Notes under the pieces: generated by a model
What the model saw: only the letters and a program-made list of their open reading frames with translations
Told to the model about the DNA's origin: nothing
Database searches by the model: none
Translations under genes and position numbers: made by a program
Assembly (NCBI RefSeq): GCF_003255815.1
Contig: NC_037668.1
Location: 88,539,695 to 88,603,694, forward strand
Reading direction: 5' to 3'
Length of the DNA: 64,000 nucleotides
Origin: Theropithecus gelada
Lineage: Eukaryota > Chordata > Mammalia > Primates > Cercopithecidae
Shown: piece by piece, positions 34,246 through 45,744 of the stretch
Numbering within the stretch: position 1 is the stretch's first letter
How the letters are laid out: each line of letters begins with the position of its first letter

Positions 34246-35593
34246 AGTTATTGCTCAATTCTATCAAGCTCTTTTTTGCTTAATTATGTATATTTATGTA
34301 CATATAAATTATTTACCTATACTATTTTACTAATACATTATTTTTTATTGATACATGATATTGGTACCCATTTGTGGGATACAAGTGATACTTTGTTACG
34401 TGCACAGAATGTATAATGATCAAGTCAGGTTATTTAGAGTATCTATTGCCTGGAGTATTGATCATTTCTATGTGTTGGGAATATTTCAGGTCCTCTCTTC
34501 TAGCTGTTTGGAAATATGCAATACATAGTTGTTAATTATAGTCACCTTACTCTGCTATAGAACATTAGAACTTACTCCTTCTATCTAACTGTATATTTGT
34601 ACTCATTAACCAGCCTCTCTTCATTTCTCCTTCACCAACCCACACACCATTCCAAGCCTCTAGTATTGTGTCTATCATTCTACTGTCTACCTTCATGAAT
34701 CAACGTTTTTAGCTCCTACATGTGAGTAAGAACATGCAATATTTGTCTTTTTGTGCCTGGCTTATTTCAACTAACATAATGTCCTTCTGTTCCATCCTTG
34801 TTGCTAAAAATGACATAACTTCATTTTTTATGGCCAAATAGTATTCCATTTTGTATCTATACCACCTTTCCTTTATCCGTTTGTCTGTTGATGGCCACTT
34901 GGTTAATTCCGTACCTCTTCTGTTGTGAGCAGTACTACAATAAACATGGGGATGCAGGTATCGATTTGGTATACTGATTTACTTTTCATTGTATAAATAC
35001 ACAGTAGTGGGATTGCTAGGTTGTGTGGTAGTTCTGTTTTTAGTTTGTTGCAAATTTTCCATACTGTTTTCCATAATGGTTGTATTAATTTTCACCATGT
35101 CCTCACCAGCATCTGTTATTTTTTATCTTTTTAGTAAAATAGCCATTCTAACTGGGATAAGATGATATATCATTATGGTTTTGATTTGCATTTCCCTGAT
35201 GATTAGTGATACTGAGCAATTATTCAAATACCTGTTTGCCAATTGTATATCTTTTGAGAAACGTCCATCTATATCCTTTGCCCATGTCTTTTTTAATGGG
35301 ATTATTTTGTTTCTTTACTGTTGAGGATTATATTCTGGATATTATTCTCTTGTTGTATAACTAGTTTTCAAATACTTTCTTCCATTCAACATACTATCTC
35401 TTCACTCTGTTGTTTCCTTTGCTGTGCAGAAGCATTTTAGTAACATGGTCTTATTTGTCTATTTTTGTTTTTGTTGCCTGTGTTTTCGAGGTCTTAGCCA
35501 TAAAATATTTGCCTAGACCAATGACCTGAAGTTGTTGTCCTATGTTTTCTTCTAGTAGCTTTATAGTTTGGGATCTTAATTTAAGTCTTTAAT

Positions 35594-35836
35594 CTATTTT
35601 GAGTTTACACAGCACCATTTATTAAAGAGGGTGTCCTTTCCCCAGTTTATGTTCTTGGTGTTTTTACCAAAAATCAGTTGGCTATAAATACACAAATTTA
35701 TTTCTGGGTTCTGTATTCTGTTCCATTGGCCTATGTGTCTGCTTTTATACAAGTACCACGCTATTTTAGTTACTATAGTTTTATAATATGTTTTGAAATC
35801 AGGTAGAATGATGCTTCCAGCTGTTCTTTTTCTCAA
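35594..35836 (-). pseudogene. L1 ORF2 fragment, C-terminal half
   Basis: An 80-codon open stretch whose central part ('LPDFKTYYK', 'AWYLYKSR', 'QWNRI', 'WGKDTLFNKWCC') is the conserved region after the reverse-transcriptase domain of ORF2. Confidence 0.9.
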
Positions 35837-36700
35837 GATTGCTTTGGATATTCAGGCTCTTTTATGTTTCATACAAATTTTTGAATTTTTATTTCTATGA
35901 AAAATAACACTAATATTTTGATAGGGATTGTATTGAATCCATAGATTGCTTTGAATAGTATGGTGATTTTAGTAACACTAATTCTTCCAATTCATGAGCA
36001 TAAGATGTCTTTCCATTTGTTTGTATCCTCTTCAATTTCTTTCATCAGTGTTTTTGTAGTTATCCTTATAGAAGTCTTTCACCTCTTTGGTTAAATTTAT
36101 TCCTAGGTAGTTTTTGTGTAGCTAATGTAAATGGGATTGCTTTCTTGATTTCTTTCTTAGCTAGTTCATTACTGGTGTGTAGAGATGCCACTGATTTTTA
36201 CATTTTGTTTTTGTATTCTGCAACTACACTGAATTTATTTATCAGATATAAACTTCTTTTGTGTAGTTTTTAGGTTTTCATAGACACAGATAATATCATC
36301 AGCAAAGAGGGACAATGTGACTTATTTTCCAATCTGGATGCCTTTTATTTCTTTCCCTTGCCAGATTGCTCTGGTGAGGACTTCCAGTACTATGCTGAAT
36401 AGGAGTAGTGGAAGTGGGTATCCTTGTCTTGTTTTAGTTCTGGTTGTATGTGTCAGGAATTTGTCCATTTTCTCTAGGTTTTCCAGTTTTTTGTATATAA
36501 TTGTTCATAATAGTTTCTGATGATATTTTCTATTTCTGTGGTATCATTTGTAATGTCTCCTTTTTCATTTCTGATTTATTCAAGTCTTCTCTCTTTTTCT
36601 CTTATGAGCCCAGGTAGCAGCTTATCAATTTTGTTTATCTTTTCATGAAACCAGTTTCTGAGGTGCCTTGTTACATGGTTTATTTGAAATCTTTCTACTT

Positions 36701-36993
36701 TTTTTTTTTTTTGAATCAGGGTGTCACTCTGTCACTCAGGTTGTAGTGCAGTGGTGCAATCATGGCTCGTGGCAACTTTGACCTCCTGGGTTAAAGCAAT
36801 CCTCCCAACTCAGCCTCCCAAGCAGCTGGGACTACAGGTGCATGCCAACATGCCTGGCTAATTTTTGTCTTTTTTGTAGATACGGGGTTTCACCATGTTG
36901 CCCAGGGTGGTCTTGAAATCCTGGGCTCAAACAATCCACTTGCCTCAGCCTCCTAAAGAACTGAAATTACAGGTGTGAGCCACCACACCCAGC
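36701..36993 (-). mobile_element. AluJ inside L1
   Basis: Reverse Alu with old-subfamily states. A short duplication 'tctactt(t)n' flanks it at 36694-36700 and 36994-37004. It splits ORF2 between the endonuclease and the RT remnant. Confidence 0.88.
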
Positions 36994-37004
36994 TCTACTT
37001 TTTT

Positions 37005-37542
37005 GATGTAGTCATTGATTGCTACAAACGTTCCTCTTAGCACTGATTTAGCTGTAGCCCATAGGTTTTGGCATGTTGTGTTTCCATGGTCATTTGTTTC
37101 CAGAATTTTTTTAATTTTCTCCTTAATTTCTTCCTTGATTCTATAGTCATTCAGGAATATATTGTTTAATTTCCATATCTTTTTACAGTTTCCAAAGTTC
37201 ACCTTGTTATTAATTTCTAGTTTTATTCCATTGGGGTCAGAGAAGATACTTGAGATCATTTCAAATTTTAAAAATTTGTTGAGACTTGTCCTAACATTAA
37301 CATAATATAACATATAATAACATATCCTGGAAAATGTTCCATGTGCTAAAGAGAAGGATGTGCATTCTGCAGCTGTTGGATAAAATGTCCTGTAATATCT
37401 GTTAGGTACATTTGGTCTAATGTGCAGTTTAAATCCAATGTTTCTGTGTTAATTTTCTTTCTAGATGATTTGTCTAATGCTGACAGCATGGTGTCGAAGT
37501 CCTCAACTGTTACTGTATTGGAGTCTACCTTTCCCTTTAGAT
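37005..37542 (-). pseudogene. L1 ORF2 endonuclease-domain remnant
   Basis: Minus-strand stretches at about 37005-37313 and 37346-37542 encode the second half of the L1 endonuclease and the following linker ('TWKLNN'-like and 'QNLW' neighbourhoods). They are separated by a frame change and an AT-rich insertion near 37290-37325. Confidence 0.8.
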
Positions 37543-37888
37543 CAGCAGTCCCCAACCTTTATGGCATCAGGGACCAATTTTGTGGAAGACAATTCTTTCG
37601 TGGACCAAGGGTGGGGAGGGGGCATCTTTCAGAATGAAATGGTCCCACATCAGATCATTCGTCATGAGTTAGATTCTCATAAGGATCGTGCAACCTAGAT
37701 CCCTTGCATACGCAGTTCACAATAGGGTTTGGGTTTCTATGAGAATCTAATGCTGCAGCTGATCTGACAGGAGGTAGAGCTCAGGCAGTAATGCTCACTC
37801 ACTCACCACTCACCTCCTGCTGTGCGGCCCAGTTCCTAAAAGACCATGGACCAGTACTGGTCTGCAGCCTGAAGGGTGGAGACCCCTG
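37543..37888 (-). mobile_element. MER1-type hAT-Charlie element with 8-bp TSD
   Basis: The ends 'cagcagtccccaac' and 'gtggagacccctg' and the interior 'ttagattctcataaggatcg' / 'tatgagaatctaatgctgc' palindrome are typical of MER1. The hAT-size duplication is 'ctttagat' at 37535-37542 and 'ctttaaat' at 37889-37896, with one mismatch. Confidence 0.9.
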
Positions 37889-38270
37889 CTTTAAATCAAA
37901 TATTATATACTTTATGTATCTGGGTGGTCTGTTGGGTGCGTATATGTTTAGAATTGTCATAAGTTCTTACCAAATCAATCTCTTTATCATTATGTAATGA
38001 CCTTCTTTATCTCTTTTTACTGTTTTTCACTTAAAGTCTGTTTTATCTGATAGAAGTATAGCTAGCTACTCCTCCTGCTCATTTTTGTTTCCATTTGCAT
38101 AGAATATCTTTTCCCATCCCTTTACTTTCAATCTATATTTGTCTTTACAGGTGAGATGACTTTCTTGTAGGCAGCATATTTTTATCCATTCAGCCAGTTT
38201 TTTTTTTTAATCCATTCAGTCAGTCTATATAGTTCAAGTGGAAAGTTTAATCAATTTATTTTCAAAGTTA
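37889..38270 (-). pseudogene. L1 ORF2 N-terminal endonuclease remnant
   Basis: The antisense reading holds the first part of the endonuclease, upstream of the MER1 insertion; the likely start of ORF2 is near 38270. Stops and frame changes are present. Confidence 0.7.
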
Positions 38271-38474
38271 TTACTGATATGCAAGGGCTTATTCCTGTCA
38301 TTTTATTAACTGATTTCTCATTGTTTGGTATAATCTTTGTTTCTTTCTCTCTTATTGTTTACCATTGTGGTTTGGTGGTTTTTCTGTAGTGGTAACATTT
38401 GAGTTTTTCTCTTTTTCATTTGTGTGTTTCTTCTACCAATGGGTTCTACAATTTCATGTGTTTTCATCATGATA

Positions 38475-38506
38475 GACATCACTATTTCGCGACATCACTA
38501 TTTCGC
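38475..38506. repeat. Exact 16-bp tandem duplication in L1
   Basis: 'gacatcactatttcgc' occurs at 38475-38490 and again at 38491-38506 with no gap. Confidence 0.95.
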
Positions 38507-40858
38507 TTCCAGGTTTAGGACTCCTTAAATATTTCTTGTAGGACCAGTCTAGTGGTGATGAATTTCCTCAGCTTTAGATGATCTAGGAAAGACTTTATTT
38601 CTCCTTCATGAAGGAGACTTGAAAGATAAGTTTGCTACATACAGTGTTCTGGGCTGACAATTTTTTCTTTCAGCACTTTGAATATGTTATCCCATTCTCT
38701 TCTGTTCTATAAGGTTCTTGCTGAGAAATCCACTGTTAATCTGATGGGGGTTCTCTTATAAGTGACTAGATGCTTTTCTCTTGCTCCTTTTATAGTTCTG
38801 TTTTTGACTTTTAACAGTTTGATTATAATGTGCCATGAAGAACCTTTGGTTTTCTCCGTATCTATCTATTTGATGATTCTGAGCTTCCTGTAGGTGGATG
38901 TCTAAATCTCTTGCTAGACTTGGGAAGTTGCCAGCTATTATTTTGTTAAATAAATTTTCTATCCCTTTGTTCTATCTCTTTGGTAAATGTGTCATTTATA
39001 TCATTAATTGTTTTCCTGATTTCCTTTTAATTTTGTTTAGTCTTGTTGTATCTCACTAAGTTTCTTTAATATCATTATTTTGAATTATTTTCCTGGCATT
39101 TTATAAATTTCTTTTTCCTTGTGATCTCTTGTTAGAGAATTGTTGTATTCTTTTGGAGGTGTCATATTTCCTCACTTTTTTATATTTCTTGTATCCTTGC
39201 ATTGATGTCTGCACATCTGGTATAATAGTTACTTCTAATTTTTGGATTTGCTTTTGTAGAAGAGGACTTTTTCCTGAAAATATCTATGATGTTGGTTGGG
39301 TAGCACACTTTGGCTTTCATTCTGGGTATGTGCAGCAGTGTAGTCTCCATATAACTTCTTCAACTTTAAATGGTGTCAGTCATGTCTTTGGTTTCCTCAG
39401 TGGCTTAGGGTGTGGTTTTTAGTGAAGGCCATTGTTGTGCTTTGCTGGGGACAGGGATCCCAAGTGGACCTGTCCTTAAGCCTCAGTAATGGTAGCAGCA
39501 GGCTGAGAATGCCTGTTCTTGGGCTCCAGGGAGCATACACTAACAACAGTGTTAGTGGGTCCAGAAAGACTGATTCTTGGGCCTCCAGGCAGCTTGCTTA
39601 AGTGTCAACAGTGGCAGTGATGGGCCAGACAGGTGCTCTGGTCACTGGGATCCTGGAAAGTAGGCATGGCATAGGCAATCGTAGTAGTAGTGGGAAAACC
39701 CTCTGCCTCCCAAGTGCTCCATGTTGGTGTTGGCAGTGGCTACCACAGGCTGGACGGGCCAGTATTCAGGACCACAAGTGGCACATGATTGGAGGGTGCC
39801 AGCAGTAGTGGTAGTGTCCGACTAGGTAGGCCCAGCCTTAGGCCTCTGAGAGGGGTGCTCAAGTGCCAACAGTAGTGGGTGGGGCAGGCCAATCTCCAGA
39901 TCCCCAGATGGCATGCTCAGGCACTGAGTGGGGTTAGGTGGAAAGCCAGGCCAAATAGACCTGTCCTCGGGATCCCTGGTGATGCATACAAGTGCTGGCT
40001 GTGACAAGCAAGGGTGGGGTGATCCCAGACCCCCAGCAGAGTGGGACAGCAGCAGCTGCACCACAGCCCTGCTGCTGAGGAGGACTGAGAAGCCTATCCT
40101 CAGGGCACTTATAGATGCATCCACTGCTGGGAATGATAGGGTCACTATCAGTGGGGTACGCTTCAGCCCAGCAGTGAAAGCTAGTAGCAGCAGCAGCTGT
40201 AGGCAGGGGATCTCAGTGGGGCTCCAGGGCTGTGGAGATGCAGGGGCTGTTGGGCTCCATGGCAGGATGCAGTATGGTGGGATCTGGGCTTTCAAAATGG
40301 CATCATGTTATAGCTGCTTGGGACTCAAAGGTTGTGTGGGGCTCACTGTAAGCTCCCTCTCCAAAGCAATGCTATCACAAGGTTCTAAGCAGCTCCCTAT
40401 GTTAGTCTCAGGGCCCATAAGGATTGAGGAGCTCTTCCATGGCTGGGATTATAGGAGTCTTCAGTAGGATTGTGGACTGCTGGGGATCTCTAGTTACTTT
40501 TGTCCCACACTGGGGAGCCTTTCCGGGCTTTCTGCCAATGCTTGTGTAGGAAACTGCCTCACTTTCCTCTTCTTCCTTGCCTTAGGTATTTTCTGTCACT
40601 TCTCTGTTGAATTCCAGTGTTCTCTCTTAGATGATCTATTCAAAGTGTGATTATCTACTCACTGTTTTGGTTCTTTGGGGAAGAGGGAGGTGCCAGATGC
40701 CTCTGTCCAGCCCTCTTGAGCCCCTCCCTCTAATACATTATTTTAAATCATAAAAGTATTTAGCTTTTTTAAAATATACATAAAAGTTATATTTTCTTCC
40801 CACACCCCAATGGATTGCCTTGCACCCACAGTTTTGAGACCACTGGAATGGCCAAGTG

Positions 40859-41035
40859 TGGTTCAAAGTATGGTTCACAAACCAGTGGCATCAGCATCAT
40901 GTGGGATCTTGTTAGAGGTACAAGTTCATGGTGCTGCGCCAGATCTAATGAATCACAATTTCTGGGGTTGGGGCAATGAGTGGTTTAATAAGCTCTTCAC
41001 ATAATTCTGTGGACAATGAACTTTGAGAACCACTG
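40859..41035 (-). mobile_element. MER5A-type hAT MITE
   Basis: 'ttcaaagtatggttcacaaa', 'gcatcagcatcatgtgggat' and 'aactttgagaaccactg' give the reverse MER5A order, nearly complete. Confidence 0.85.
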
Positions 41036-41039
41036 ATGG

Positions 41040-41550
41040 CTAAATCCACAGGTGGGGCAAGATGGCCTTGGCTCTAAGACAAGGCCTGATGGAATAAAAG
41101 CACAATCACAAGATAAAGCTGAGCCAAGGGCAACTCTGAGATACTGGAATTCCCCCACTGAAATTAACTTCTTTTAATGAACAACATTGGGCCAACAATG
41201 ATCACATTATTATTTGGAATAATGTAAACCTAATGTCATTATGATGCTGTTTTGTTGACATGACATTGTCAAGGAAAATTATTGATTTCTATGAGATTCA
41301 AGAAATTTACTTGACTAGGTGAAACAATGGTCTAGTTTTCCCATAGTTAAGGGTAACCCCAGGACACAGGACTTTCAGTACTAACCCAGGAACGTCTAGG
41401 AAAATCAGAATAGCTAGTAATCTTACCTATACTCCATTATGAAAACATTTGATGTCTTTAAGAAATCAACTTCTTTTCTTTGTTCCTGTCAACTACATAA
41501 CGTCCACATAAGGTGGGCACGGATAGGGCAAAAGAACCCTAGACTTGCAG
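41040..41550. other. Unassigned non-coding sequence
   Basis: No gene or repeat family is recognised. Confidence 0.45.
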
Positions 41551-41554
41551 ATGT

Positions 41555-41730
41555 GGTTTTGGCTGTCATTTAACAGCAGCGTGATATGTAGCAGGTCAAT
41601 TAATCTCTGTGAACCTCTGATTATCTGCAAAATGGGGATGAAAACTCCTACCTTCCACACCTCACAGGTTAATTGTCAAGGCCAAGAGAGTCAGTGTTAT
41701 GAAAGCTGTGCATTATAGAATACACTAGGA
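41555..41730 (+). mobile_element. MIR
   Basis: Sense MIR: 'tttaacagcagcgtgatat', 'gattatctgcaaaatgggga' and 'gaaagctgtgcattatag'. Confidence 0.8.
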
Positions 41731-41767
41731 ATGTAAGCAACGACCACTTGACATCATGGTAAGCATG

Positions 41768-41965
41768 CAGGCGTTTGGGCAGGCAGATCCCAGTTTTGAC
41801 CTCAGTAGCAGCACCACTTTGAGCACATTATTTTATCTCTCTGACATGATCCCCATCTGTAAAATGGGGACTCAAATTACCTTTCTCATAGAATATTGAG
41901 AAGATTAAAAGAGACGGAGGTCGCAAAGTGCCTGGCATATTTGGAGCTGCAAAGTATTAGTTCCC
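41768..41965 (+). mobile_element. MIR
   Basis: Sense MIR, close behind another: 'ccccatctgtaaaatgggga', 'ttgagaagattaaaagag' and 'gcaaagtgcctggcatat'. Confidence 0.9.
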
Positions 41966-41969
41966 TTCC

Positions 41970-42455
41970 CCGTGATTATAAGGCACTCAACGACTTAATG
42001 ATAGTTTTTTGCAGTTAATGCCATGAATAGGATCATTATGTTTGCTTCCTGAAGTGAAAAGCCACAATAACACTCCTCCTTGCTCCCAGGACCCCTTTGA
42101 TGTGGCAGGGGGTGGGAAAGGATGTTACTTCCGCTTGGCATAACCAAGTCAGAAAGGCTACCCAGCTTCTGCCCACAGAGAAGTGGAGTGAAGTCACTGG
42201 CTCAGACAGGCCTGAGGATGATTTTCACAGTGACTTTGGTATCTAAGAATGTCAGATCTCTAACTTCCACACCTATTTAGTCATTCCTTCAGTCAATCAT
42301 ACCCAATGTAAATAAATTACTTTTAATCATCCCCAACAATTGCAAAAAAGAATGTATGAGCCCAGCCTGTCCTAGCAGGTAAAAAGGGGCAGGGGAGGGG
42401 GTGTTTAGGTGAATGTCTGTTTTCATACAGAGATTTTGTAACATTTTATTTCTAA
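41970..42455. other. Unassigned non-coding sequence
   Basis: A short G-rich run (42383-42402) is the only notable composition feature. Confidence 0.45.
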
Positions 42456-42459
42456 AGGA

Positions 42460-42575
42460 TTTCATTCATTCACCAGCCATTTACTGAACCAGATAGCCTG
42501 TGTTTTGAGCATCTACTTTGTGCCAGACTTGGTGCAATAGCTTCTGCTTGGCAAGAGGCTCACAGATGCAAATAC
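42460..42575 (-). mobile_element. L2 fragment
   Basis: 'tttcattcattcaccagcca', 'gagcatctactttgtgccag' and 'caagaggctcacagatg' follow antisense L2 order. The 'gtaagt' at 42616 is therefore not taken as a splice donor. Confidence 0.7.
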
Positions 42576-42579
42576 ACAG

Positions 42580-43635
42580 AGTTCCAACCCAGGGTGAAAA
42601 ATGTCTCTATAGAGGTAAGTCTGAGGGACAGTGGTGGCAGAAAGAAGGTTTAGTACCCCCTCCTCAGGGCCAGTGCTGGAAGTGGGCAACACTCTGTAAA
42701 TTAAGAGTGCACACAAGTCCATGGCTGAAGACAATTACCCCCTAGTATTCATTGTCTTTGCCTTGACACGTGACCTCTTCCAGGAACCCTGAAAGTAAAT
42801 TATGGCCAGTGAAATCTGAGCATAGCTGATCATGTGTATGTAACATCCAAGCTCTACCGCTGAGGAAAACGCATGCTCATCACCTCCCCTTCCCACTGTC
42901 TTTGTAGATGGAATCCAGACATGGTAGTGAAGATTCTTGGACCATGTGGTTGACAACAGCACTGAGGAATTGCAGGACAACAAGAAAAGAGGCCCGGATC
43001 CTTCTTTCATGAATTCAAACAGAGCCACCATAAACACGAGGACATTTATATAACAGAGAACTGAACCTCTATCTTCCATTTACCTCTAATATCTTGGGTT
43101 TCCATTACATGCAGCAATATCTGAGTTCTTTCACTCCTGCCTATAGTACAAGTTATTCAACTGGATGAACCCTGTATATTTCTGCAAATTAATTGACAAA
43201 TACTACAAACAGCAGAAATCTCCAAATGCTAGCTGTTATGCAATGATGACTTATAATCAGAAGCCCAGTTGAGCCCCTCCATGAGCCCACAAATAGTTTG
43301 CATGTCACTCAGAGGTTGTAGCAGCCTGAAATCTGCAAAGTCTCTATCAGGGAGGGTAGTGGTGGACGTTCCTTGGATCTCAGTTCCTGCTCCTCTTCTC
43401 TCCTCCCAGCAACAGCTGCTTGAGTCCAAACTCCAAAGCTGTGTTAGGCAGGAGGATTAGAGTAACCACCCCCTAGGTCTCAATCTCCATTTCCCTGCCC
43501 CCCACTTTTTTTTTTAAATTTTCACCTACACTGCCACAAGATCAATTCCCTCTTGCTGATAGTTTAACTAAAATTTTTTAAAATTTAATTTTCATTGCTG
43601 GTTTTCTGCCTCTGATGCAGTTCCTGAGCTCCTAT
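42580..43635. other. Unassigned non-coding sequence
   Basis: A minus-strand open stretch of 114 codons (42735-43079) and overlapping frames at 43229-43460 have no domains or supported splice sites. No repeat is recognised. Confidence 0.45.
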
Positions 43636-43639
43636 TTCA

Positions 43640-43768
43640 GGTCTGAAGTCTAGACCATGAACACCCAAAGGCAGCAACTCTAGTAATTCATATTTCCATC
43701 TCCATCTAGCACAAGACCTAGCATGATACAAGCACACAATAAATGTTGTTTTTTAAGTGAATGAATGG
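43640..43768 (+). mobile_element. L2 fragment
   Basis: 'tctagaccatgaacaccc', 'ctagcacaagacctagcat' and 'cacacaataaatgttgtt' are the sense L2 end. Confidence 0.6.
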
Positions 43769-43769
43769 T

Positions 43770-44790
43770 ATGGTATATACCACCATTGCCTTCTAATGAG
43801 CTTTTTAGGTTTTCCTAACCTCTACTCCAAAAACTAAGAGGACTGTTAAGAAATCCTGTTGACCGGCCTGCACCCTTCTGGGTATGCTTCTGCAAGTGAA
43901 CTGGATCCTCAGGCATGGCATATCTGATTCCCATCCACCTACTGGAACATCTCACTTTCTCACACAGAGCTTCATTTGCAGTCTTGCCCACCTTCCCTTC
44001 TGGACAAGAGAGTGCCTACTGATTCGCCCAAGCTGGGATTCCAAAACGCAAGGCTAGAAATGAACCAAGGGTCACGATCATGAAGTACAGAGGAAAGGAG
44101 AATCAAGGTCTCTAACCTGAGCAAGGATAGGCCTTGAAAAAAAGTATGGCCAAAATTATCAAGCTCAAGACAGTGGTTATAAATCAAATATGAGCTCTGG
44201 ACTATAGAATCTGGTCCAAGAGAGTAGGCAGGATAAAGTTAGAGGAACCAGAAGGCAGAGGCTAGAAAACTGAGAGGCAAGAAATCGTTAATAGGGTTTC
44301 TCTAGGAAGTACACAGCTGGGAAGAAAGCCATGGAGAGCTCATAAATCATACAGGCCTGGCTGCCTGCTCAGACCATGACGTATGGTCATATTCTCTGGT
44401 GATCCTAATTGTCGTGAAGAACATTTCTTCATGTGTTCGTTCAGGTCCTCTGAAAACCATAAGTCAATTTGGAGTTGGAAGTGTAAGAGATTTATCGAGG
44501 ACAATGCCTGTATGAGGGAAAGGAGAGGGAGAAACAGTAGGCAGGGAAAGTATGTTACAGTGCAGATCTGATACTTGTGAAAGAAGACGGGGAGGCAGGA
44601 GAATTGAGTAGAAGAGCCTCAGACTGTAGTTCAGCTCAAGAAAGTTTCCACCAGCTCAAACAGGAGCTTCATTGCAAAGATTCCCACAGAGAGATCTTAA
44701 GGTGGGCAGAAATGGCTTCTAGCTTCATCCCTGACACGTAGTAATTTGCTTCATGGTTCCCAAATGGACTCCGCAGATAATCTATAGAGG
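43770..44790. other. Unassigned non-coding sequence
   Basis: No gene or repeat family is recognised. Confidence 0.45.
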
Positions 44791-44972
44791 CAGCGTTGCT
44801 CAAAATTACTTTCTATGATGATGGAAATGTTTTATATCTGTCCAGTGTGGTAGCCAGTAACCACATGTAGCTATTGACCACTGGACATGTGACTAGTGTG
44901 ACTAAGGAACTGAATTTTTGTTCATTTAATTACATTTCAGTAGTTGTAGGTGTCTACCATATTAGACAGCAT
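44791..44972. mobile_element. MER58/MER3-type hAT-Charlie MITE
   Basis: 'cagcgttgctcaaaattact' start, 'tagccagtaaccacatgtag', 'gtgactaaggaactgaattt' and 'taccatattagacagc' end are typical of these elements. Orientation and exact number are not assigned. Confidence 0.7.
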
Positions 44973-44974
44973 AG

Positions 44975-45635
44975 ACACAGAGTCCAGCTTTTTTAACTGA
45001 AGACATTAAGCCTAAATGGAGCAGGTTCAAATACATTTAAGAAGTTAAGGGTAAACCTAGGACTCGAACCCAATCTTTTTCAGTGCAGCCTTCTCTAAAT
45101 AAGTCATTTCTGAGTTAGGATAGAGAAAATACTACTTCTGTTTATAAACTTGGACCTTCATTTCCAAGTCACTTCACATATTTCAAGGGTCACAGACTCT
45201 GATCTTTCCCCACGTAATTCACAGCTAATTTCATGCCAAAAGATGTCTCTTTCTTTATGATCAACTCCTTGTCCTTCATCCTTATGCTTGCCTATGTGTT
45301 TGTGCATGGCTCCTGTGACCTCTGCTGCTTAGGAAGTTTTCTGATCTACTTTGTTTCCAGACACCAGTGTTCCTCCACTGTCGTTTAGACTGCCACTGCC
45401 TGCTCCCAGCACCGGACCCAAGCATGCTGTACTTGAGAGTTGCAAGCTTCTCTGCCTGGCCATGATGGCAGCCTTCCTGTTAATCCAGCTAGATCCCCTG
45501 CTGAGCCCAGGGTCATGAATCCCCTCTCGGGCCTTTTCCTCCTCCCTGATCTAATCTATCACCTGCAGCCCAGATGTGGAGACCACAAATCTCTAGGAAT
45601 GCATTCCTAGCACAGGACATGTGATTACTCCAAGA
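44975..45635. other. Unassigned sequence before candidate exon B
   Basis: 'gactcgaacccaatctttt' near 45060 is a MIR trace. The remaining sequence is slightly more GC-rich than the average of the window. Confidence 0.4.
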
Positions 45636-45640
45636 CTCAC

Positions 45641-45728
45641 CATTCATTCCAAGACCTGGAATCTGGCAGCCTGGGGGAGTGCACACTTCCTTTGGGCTCA
45701 AGACGGGAGAGTACTTTTCCTGTAGCAT
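45641..45728 (-). CDS. Candidate internal exon B, unknown gene
   Basis: On the minus strand, GGCTCTGTTTCAG precedes an 88-nt segment and AATG|GTGAGT follows it, close to a full-consensus donor. The segment is open in the frame that starts at its first base. It encodes 29 residues and leaves phase 1: it begins MLQEKYSPVLSPKEV and contains two cysteines spaced by four residues (CTPPGC). It lies in non-repeat sequence. Its incoming phase 0 fits the outgoing phase 0 of candidate exon A, 12.3 kb upstream on the same strand, although a one-in-three chance match is possible. I do not recognise the peptide. A random open segment between chance splice sites is the alternative. Confidence 0.25.
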
Positions 45729-45744
45729 CTGAAACAGAGCCTTC

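Larger units (their letters stand above)
34345..40729 (-). mobile_element. Nearly complete L1 with 15-bp TSD
   Basis: The exact duplication 'ctaatacattatttt' lies at 34330-34344 and 40730-40744, so one insertion spans about 6.4 kb. Reading right to left there is a G-rich 5' leader (about 39.4-40.7 kb), an ORF1-type region (about 38.3-39.3 kb), ORF2 (about 34.9-38.27 kb) and a 3' UTR ending at 34345. All frames are broken. An AluJ (36701-36993) and a MER1-type element (37543-37888) were inserted later. ORF2 lacks several hundred bases of the reverse-transcriptase core. The divergence suggests an old primate or L1MA/PB-grade copy. Confidence 0.9.

Noticed and set aside
39822..40467. Frames of 157 and 179 codons on opposite strands
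   Set aside because: They lie in the G-rich 5' leader of the L1, are antisense to each other and lack domains.
42383..42402. G-rich run as G-quadruplex
   Set aside because: Only three clear G-runs are present. A fourth would have to be borrowed from within a run.
42616..42621. Plus-strand GTAAGT donor
   Set aside because: The sequence before it is an L2 fragment and no convincing acceptor is paired.
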